Assembly (NCBI GenBank): GCA_036346205.1
Contig: JARFJB010002009.1
Coordinates: 3,886,001 to 3,950,000 of the forward strand
Length of the DNA: 64,000 nt
Direction: 5' to 3'
Origin: Vesta saturnalis
Taxonomy: Eukaryota > Arthropoda > Insecta > Coleoptera > Lampyridae
The notes beneath the pieces were generated by a model. The model had not been told where the DNA came from. It saw nothing but the letters and a program-made list of their open reading frames with translations, and ran no database searches. Made by a program: the position numbers and the translations under genes. This document shows, piece after piece, positions 58,961-64,000 of this stretch. Within the stretch, counting starts at the first letter, position 1, and every line of letters starts with the position of its first letter.

Positions 58961-60019
58961 AAGAGTCTGGAAGAATAAGGACATGGAGTAAAAGGAGCAA
59001 AGTTATGGTTTCATTACTTGTAAAAATCCTGGTTTTTTAACCTTTTACCGGCTACTTAGTTTTGTTCTTTCATTTCAATCGTTGCCAATTATTTTTAATT
59101 TATCTGATTACGGTTGCGGATAAATCGTATATGTTATTCGGAGTAGTAGTTTATGTGGCTCAGCTGATTATTTGCCTCACTTCGTTCGGCAAAATAAACA
59201 TTCAGCTTCCCACATAAACTATCAGTTTTACTCTAATAACATAATATACTATTTTGATGAAAAAGAATTTATGATTAGGGGATGCTTTGAAAACAAAATT
59301 TTGGTTGCAGGGCAGGTACTTCAAATTACTTATGTTTCATCTTTTAGGACGCGAATTTTTATTATTAACACATGGGTATGTAATAATCCATTTTCCACTT
59401 TTTCCTCATCTTTTACCTGAATTACAATAATGTGCAACAAATAAAAGTGGTGCAACATTTCTTGGACACTCAATGTACCTAATAATTTGATAATTATACT
59501 ATTATAACTATTGTACTTATACGTTCAGAACTATTTGTGACATTTGATATTGTAACAAAATTTTCTTACAATTTGTCGATCGCCATTGATACAATATAAA
59601 AATAGAGAACAAAAATCCACTATAAATAGAATATTCCAAGAATCTAGTCTCAACTAGTTTTAAACACTGTGTATAGAAGTACCACCTTTTTTTTTATCTT
59701 GTATAACGCTTTTATTATACATATTATTGTAGATAGTATTATAAAAAAATTGTTATAGGATTATTTCAATTTTAGATTAAAATTGAACTTGACTTATTTA
59801 ATTGTTTTATTAAACCCTTTTAATTAACCCTTATTTTTTATCAAAGACTGCAGAGCAATTTAGAATCATTCAAATATCAAAGAATTATTTGTAGGCCCAG
59901 ATATTCTGTTTAACTACTTGGGTAATAAAAGGGATCACAAATTATTAATTTACGACTTGACCAGAATCCTTCACACAAATTTGACAGCTGCTTAGAATTC
60001 TTAAATTTGAGACGAAGGC
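58961..60019. other. 3' non-coding part of element D
   Basis: AT-rich DNA without recognisable coding blocks, up to the inverted end TAGGTAGCGACTCC. Confidence 0.5.
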
Positions 60020-60119
60020 TAGGTAGCGACTCCTCTTAAGCGTTTTCAATCTTATTTAATTAATTTTTACACTTACCTTGCAGTGGTGCGCCAACTTTAT
60101 CGAGGGTCGTCGTGCAAAA

Positions 60120-60990
60120 AAAAAGTGCGCCTCAATACATTGTTATAAAGAAATTAACAAACCTTGTTATTAAATAGTAGATTTTTTTTGTTTTAACTTC
60201 TATCTTGCACACATTCAGCTTAGAATTTTTCAAGTTAAAATCATACGAATATTTACGGTCATTCTTTTTTAAAAGTTGTTGTGTTAACGTTTCAATGGTT
60301 AACTCTCGAATTAACTTAGACTCGATTGAAATGATGGCAAGATTTTCCAATCGTCCTTGTACCATAGTAGAACGTAAATAGTTTTTAATGATTTTTAATT
60401 AGGAAAACGACCTTTCCGCTGTGGCTATGGAAACGAGCATTGTCAATAAAATTCGTAATGCCACAAAAATGTTTGGGTAAGAATAATGTAAATTATTGGT
60501 TACAATGTAATTTAGGGTGGTAATTGGCGAATAAGTGACACTTTTCTCAAAATTCTGCAAAAACTGCAATTTTTGCACACGTTTTAACCCATTTATATCA
60601 AATTCATTTCGATTTTTATCACTTAATATGCCCTCAAGTTGTGTATAAAACTCTAGCTGTTTCAGAGTGACTTAAATTCCGAAATATTCCATAAAAATTT
60701 TTAAATTGCTGCATGGGTAGATAACAGTTGGAATCTATCGTTACAAGATGTTGTAGTAATATCTATCAAATTAAAAAAACAATACACTTTAAATTTTAGT
60801 TCTTCCTTTTGTATTGGTTCATCGTTACTTTTGAACTAAATTGTTTTGTAACTTTTCGAAGTCCTAAAACGCCTTCATCTTTAAATTTTGGATCATTATC
60901 TAATAAAATCGCGACTTTTCTAGCTTCTTCCAATAAATCATTAAAACTGTTATTTGAACGACAGTTTTTTAAAAAAAATCAATTAAATTA
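60120..60990 (-). pseudogene. hAT transposase C-terminal (dimerisation) region relic
   Basis: The minus strand reads LEFYTQLEGILSDKNRNEFD, KRVQKLQFLQNFEKS, YSYPNIFVALRILLTMLVSI, then ATAERSFS, a stop where Lys is usual, LKIIKNYLRSTMVQGRLENL and AIISIESKL. This is the hAT dimerisation domain (PN(I/L)xxALRIxLTxxVxxAxxERSFSxLKLIK pattern) close to insect ZMYM1-like hAT proteins. The upstream catalytic part is degraded and partly absent, since the element is only 1.55 kb. In active elements this domain mediates transposase multimerisation. The single stop at the conserved Lys lies within an otherwise clean stretch. Confidence 0.85.
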
Positions 60991-61073
60991 CTGAAACCAG
61001 CACACGCTTGCACAATATTAAAATTTTAGACACTGTATTAACTTTATTATTAATTTTATTAAATACATAAATA

Positions 61074-61078
61074 AAAAG
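61074..61078 (-). terminator. RNA polymerase III terminator (T run) after the tRNA-like gene
   Basis: Minus strand TTTTT, three bases after the tRNA-like gene's discriminator base. Confidence 0.55.
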
Positions 61079-61080
61079 TT

Positions 61081-61154
61081 TTCCTCGAGTAGGATTTGAA
61101 CCTACGACCTGTATTTTGCTAGAGTACCGTGCTAACCAACTGCACTATCGAGAT
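61081..61154 (-). tRNA. tRNA-Ala(AGC)-like gene
   Basis: On the minus strand the cloverleaf is D stem GTGC/GCAC with loop AGTTGGTTA, anticodon stem GTACT/AATAC (one C-A mismatch) with loop CTAGCAA (anticodon AGC, Ala), variable loop AGGTC, T stem GTAGG/CCTAC with loop TTCAAAT, and acceptor ATCTCGA/TCGAGGA with a mismatch at the first pair and one G-T pair. The A box (TAGTGCAGTTGG) and B box (GGTTCAAATCC) are good. A TTTTT terminator follows. It lies inside the hAT element. The acceptor and anticodon mismatches mean it may be a pseudogene or the head of a SINE. The usual Ala identity pair G3-U70 is not evident. Confidence 0.6.
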
Positions 61155-61178
61155 TCAAGCCTCAATCGATGTAAATTT

Positions 61179-61226
61179 TGTCTTTATGTATGTAGAATTT
61201 ACATCAGTTCTACATACATAAAGACA
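61179..61226. repeat. Perfect 19-bp hairpin
   Basis: TGTCTTTATGTATGTAGAA and its exact inverse flank a 10-bp loop TTTACATCAG. The left 27 bp (from 61171) are identical to 26165-26191. Confidence 0.9.
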
Positions 61227-62039
61227 CCCGAGATCAGATAACCATTAAACACCTCGAATTTTATTTTTATTGTTTTTATTGTTGTATAGATGAGTGTGTA
61301 ACCGGAGAAGGGAGCACGGTATTTTTCTAACGCACTCAAACTTATATATCGGTCAGGATGTTAGTGATCTATTTATAACTTACCCTTCTAAGGCTTTGTT
61401 TTAATGAGTCTTTTTGTGTGTTCGTTTAAGTAGAATTATTGGTTTGCAAGCTGATTTCTTTTGTATGTGCTTTATTGTAATTTGATTTAAGTATTCTCAA
61501 ATGACGAGAACATAATTTTATTTTTTTGTATTGTTGAAAATTTATAAATTGAGAGGCAACGATAGGCGTCTTTGCATTCTCGGCGCCCTCGTGCAACGCA
61601 CGAATTGCCCATATGGACGGCGCGGCCCTGTTACCTTACGTTGTATTAATTATAAAGTAAAGCTATGCAAAATTAAATTTTCTTTAGAAAATGTGTCCAC
61701 AATTTTTCTTATAACATTAATCGTTATTAACAATTTTACATTTTTCTTTACGAAGTTTTTTAATATAAGGCGAAATAAGTGTAAAACGATATTTTATAGA
61801 ATCTAGATGTCTATTAATCTCGTCTGTTTGATATAGATTATTGTTTTTGTTTTTACAATTTTGCCTATTTGCGTAATGAACTTATAAAAGAGGATGTATA
61901 ATTATCCTAAAAAAATTTTGATTAAAATTATTTCATTTCTTTTAATTATCATTTTGTGGGTTGGATTATCCGTTTGGTCTTTTCCACACCAGATATTTCC
62001 AGTGTCTCGCGTTCTTGATAAAAGACGGTCTTTAAATGT

Positions 62040-62240
62040 GATACTTAATAGGTAATTAAATACCTAATTATACAAGTAAAGTCACATTAATATTAGAGGT
62101 AGATCTTTTTAAATAATGTGACTTTAACTTGTGTATAATTAGGTAATTAATTCCTAATTATAACTAACATTATTAAAGAGCTAGATTAATATAATGTGAC
62201 CTAACTTATAACAAGTATAATTAGGTAATTAATCGTATAA
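62040..62240. repeat. Cluster of TAGGTAATTAA palindromes and AATGTGAC inverted words
   Basis: TTAATAGGTAATTAAATACC plus TAATTATA, then ATAATTAGGTAATTAATTCC plus TAATTATA, then ATAATTAGGTAATTAATCG. Between them AAGTCACATTAA, AATGTGACTTTAA and TAATGTGACCTAA alternate orientation. Confidence 0.7.
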
Positions 62241-62279
62241 AAAATTAGCTAATTCAAGATTACCTCAATTATACCAGCT

Positions 62280-63770
62280 TAAAGTTCACTACTTTGAAGA
62301 TAAATCTACGTATTATTTCTTATCAGAACTGCGCATCCCGGAAATATTCTCGCCTTCAATGAGACCAAAGTATTTAACTATCTGACGCTAATTACGCTAC
62401 TTTTATCTAAATATTGCGCCCAAAATTCAAATTTCAAAGGTAAACTTCAACCGTTATAAATCAAATGATTCTTTTTATAATTAGGCATCACTGGCTAATT
62501 TGCGCCGGTAAAATATTTTACGCCTTCATATGAAAAATGTTATTGTAACGTTATTGATACGCTAACTTAAGCACGTACTTTTATGAGCGCTAAAAAATTT
62601 TGCGCCGGAAATATATTTTCGCCTTAATAAAAATGTTATTCATAACGTTATAAATGATTACGGCTAACTATACAGCCGTGACTTTTGCGCGACTAAATAA
62701 ATTTCGTGCCTCCACAGGAAATAAGTTATTCCAAAAATTACATCAATAAGGTTAACTTCATAACCTTACAAATAAATGAATTTATCTTGCGTGATAATTA
62801 GGTATCCATCATGTGCCGTTTTGCGGACTTAACATAAAATTTTACGCCTATATAGGAAAGAAGTTACTGTGAAGTTACATTGATACGACTAACTTCAAAA
62901 ACGTAAACTTTCGTATGAATTTTTCTTATGCAAAAATTAAGCGCCAATTATTCGCCATTTTGCGCCGTTAAAATAAAATTTTATGCCCTTATAACAAAAA
63001 CGTTATTTTAAAATTAGACTACCACGGCTAACTTTACAGCCGCAGACATCTGCATAAATCAATTTCTGTTATTTAGGAATTAGGCCTACATTATGTACCG
63101 TTTCATCCCGCTAAAGTAAATTTTTTTGTCCTTGTAGGGAATATGTTATAGCAAAAATATCGACAAAGCTAACTTCATAGTCTTCATATTATGAATAAAC
63201 TAATCTTCTTTGGCGCAATAATTAGATATTCATTGTGTCGTGAAAATAAAATTTTGGGGCCCTACTGTAAAAATTGCATCACAGCCGTGAACTTCTGCAT
63301 AAATTATTATTTTTTAGTAATTAGGTGGCAATTATGCTCCCTTCTGCGCCACTAAAATGAAATTTTGCTCACCACACATTGCAAAAATTAACAATGCTAA
63401 CTTTATAATCTTATGAATAAACTAACATTTCTTACGCGATAATTAGACACCTACTATGCGACGCTTTGCGGCAGTAAAGTTAAACTTGTATAGAAGACAA
63501 GTGTTGTGGAAATTACTTCAACATGGCTAACTTCACAGCCATGAACTTCTGCATAAATCAAGTTTTCCTTATTTAGTAATTTGGCCCCAATTATGCGCCG
63601 TTTTACGCCACTAAAATAAAATTTTGCACCCCTACATGAAACAAGCTATTGCAAAAACTATACGGACAAGGCGAACTTTGTAGTCATGAAATTATGTAGA
63701 AAATTAGTATTTTCGCGTTAATTAAATGCTAATTATGCGCCGTTTTGTGTAAAACAAGGCATAATTGGTG
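62280..63770 (+). repeat. Degenerate satellite with a unit of about 100-147 bp
   Basis: The core ATGCGCCGTTTTGCGCCACT with AAAATAAAATTTTGC recurs, in eroded form, near 62500, 62597, 62704, 62815, 62962, 63097, 63230, 63325, 63452, 63594 and 63735. Between cores are AGTTATTGCAAAAATTAC, GGCTAACTTCA(T/C)AG(T/C)C and ACTTCTGCATAAATCAA. Confidence 0.75.
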
Positions 63771-64000
63771 CGTAATTAGTGCATTGTAGTGGGAAAGCAA
63801 CTTTATGAATTTATTTAAAACGTAGATAAGTAGCTTTACAATTAAATAGAAATTTATGCATTAGAATATTTCGTAAGTAATTTATAAGGATAAGCAGATT
63901 TGAAGGAGAACACAAGTTAATTTTAGAACAAAATTCCTGTGGGCATAATGTAAAAAGATGGATTAAATATATTTAAATTAAATATAATACAATAAAAATA
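63771..64000. other. AT-rich sequence to the window edge
   Basis: No signal was recognised. Confidence 0.5.

Larger units (their letters stand above)
55577..60034 (+). mobile_element. Transposase-YqaJ nuclease element D
   Basis: The left end has GGAGTCGCTACCCAG (55580) and the right end its inverse CTAGGTAGCGACTCC (about 60020-60034). The left flank ATATCGATAACATAGCG matches an undivided copy of the same repeat at about 55187-55205, where ATATCGATAATACAGCG runs straight into TAAGCATTTTCAATC. The right flank TTAAGCGTTTTCAATC is that continuation. So the element appears inserted in one of the sub-repeats. A 9-bp-type duplication (ACATAGCG / CTTAAGCG) is possible but weak. It encodes a Mutator-like DDE transposase and a YqaJ-type nuclease in the same direction. 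Confidence 0.65.
60081..61630 (-). mobile_element. hAT element with 8-bp target duplication
   Basis: The ends are CAGTGGTGCGCC (60081) and GGCGCGGCCCTG (61619-61630), which is CAGGGCCGCGCC on the other strand. The flanks are TTACCTTG (60073-60080) and TTACCTTA (61631-61638), an 8-bp duplication with one mismatch, as expected for hAT elements. Subterminal GC-rich words (CGAGGGTCGTCGTGC / GCGCCCTCGTGCAACGC) are related. The element holds a decayed hAT transposase C-terminus and a tRNA-like gene. Confidence 0.85.
54778..62000. mobile_element. Composite element C: outer inverted repeats of about 200 bp
   Basis: About 54778-54990 and 61803-62000 are inverted copies: ATATCTGGT(A/G)TGG, AATTAAAAGAAATGAAATAA, TTTTTTAGGATAATTATA, ATAATCTAT and TTAATAGACATCTAGAT occur in mirror order. 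Between them lie three direct sub-repeats, the transposase-YqaJ element, a hAT element and a short remainder. After taking out the two inserted elements, about 1.2 kb remains, so C itself may be a non-autonomous inverted-repeat element that was a target for others. Alternatively the transposase may belong to C. Confidence 0.65.

Noticed and set aside
61531..61806. 91-codon open frame on the plus strand
   Set aside because: It crosses the hAT element's end and its target duplication, so it cannot be an inherited gene unit.

Overview
The window looks like insect genomic DNA: AT-rich, intron-bearing and made mostly of transposable elements and simple or satellite repeats. The evidence is a mitochondrial-clan cytochrome P450 with introns of about 50 bp, insect-type Jockey-like non-LTR elements, and transposases of the mariner, DD41D, piggyBac, hAT, Crypton-like and Mutator-like groups. 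The insect order cannot be fixed from the sequence. There are no bacterial operons, rRNA genes or CRISPR arrays. The only host protein gene recognised is the 5' part of the P450 (minus strand, 11.6-12.3 kb). Every other coding signal belongs to mobile DNA. The single intact long protein frame is a DD41D-type transposase at 33.4-34.5 kb.

Layout. 0-4.1 kb: a decayed non-LTR reverse transcriptase and two mariner relics. 4.1-6.2 kb: foldback element A. 6.3-9.1 kb: simple repeats and AT-rich DNA. 9.1-11.0 kb: a piggyBac relic and a tRNA-derived SINE, lying downstream of or inside intron 3 of the P450. 13.5-16.5 kb: about 2.5 kb of CA-type and hexanucleotide arrays. 16.6-17.5 kb: a DDE transposase relic. 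18.9-20.1 kb: a cluster of AGGTCA half-sites. 20.2-20.85 kb: a 69-bp tandem repeat with an inverted copy, between (TA)n tracts. 21-25.3 kb: two LINE 3' ends on opposite strands. 23.4-29.1 kb: degenerate long-period repeats.

29.4-44.6 kb is a transposon nest that splits one dispersed repeat family, with copies at 27-29, 32.5, 40.9 and 44.9 kb. It holds a Jockey element, the intact DD41D transposon with inverted repeats of about 600 bp, two or three decayed relatives, a 341-bp MITE, a long-arm foldback derivative that keeps a transposase C-terminus, and a Crypton-like tyrosine recombinase next to a large hairpin. 47.1-48.15 kb is a mariner whose TIRs and TA duplication are still visible.

48.87-53.97 kb is foldback element B, a relative of A. 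Its left arm is split by a 1.79-kb LTR-like insertion with a 4-bp duplication, and its centre holds a MITE and a deleted DD41D copy. A Mutator-type transposase C-terminus lies just outside. 54.8-62.0 kb is a composite with outer inverted repeats of about 200 bp. It encloses a Mutator-like DDE transposase followed by a YqaJ-type nuclease, with its own inverted ends GGAGTCGCTACC. It also encloses a hAT element with an 8-bp duplication that carries a tRNA-Ala-like gene. The window ends in palindromes and a degenerate satellite (62.0-63.8 kb).

The most unusual system is the transposase plus YqaJ nuclease element. Next are the foldback A/B family, the recombinase with its hairpin, and the DD41D long-TIR group. 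Many otherwise good frames are broken by one-base shifts in homopolymers, so some of the decay may be assembly error.
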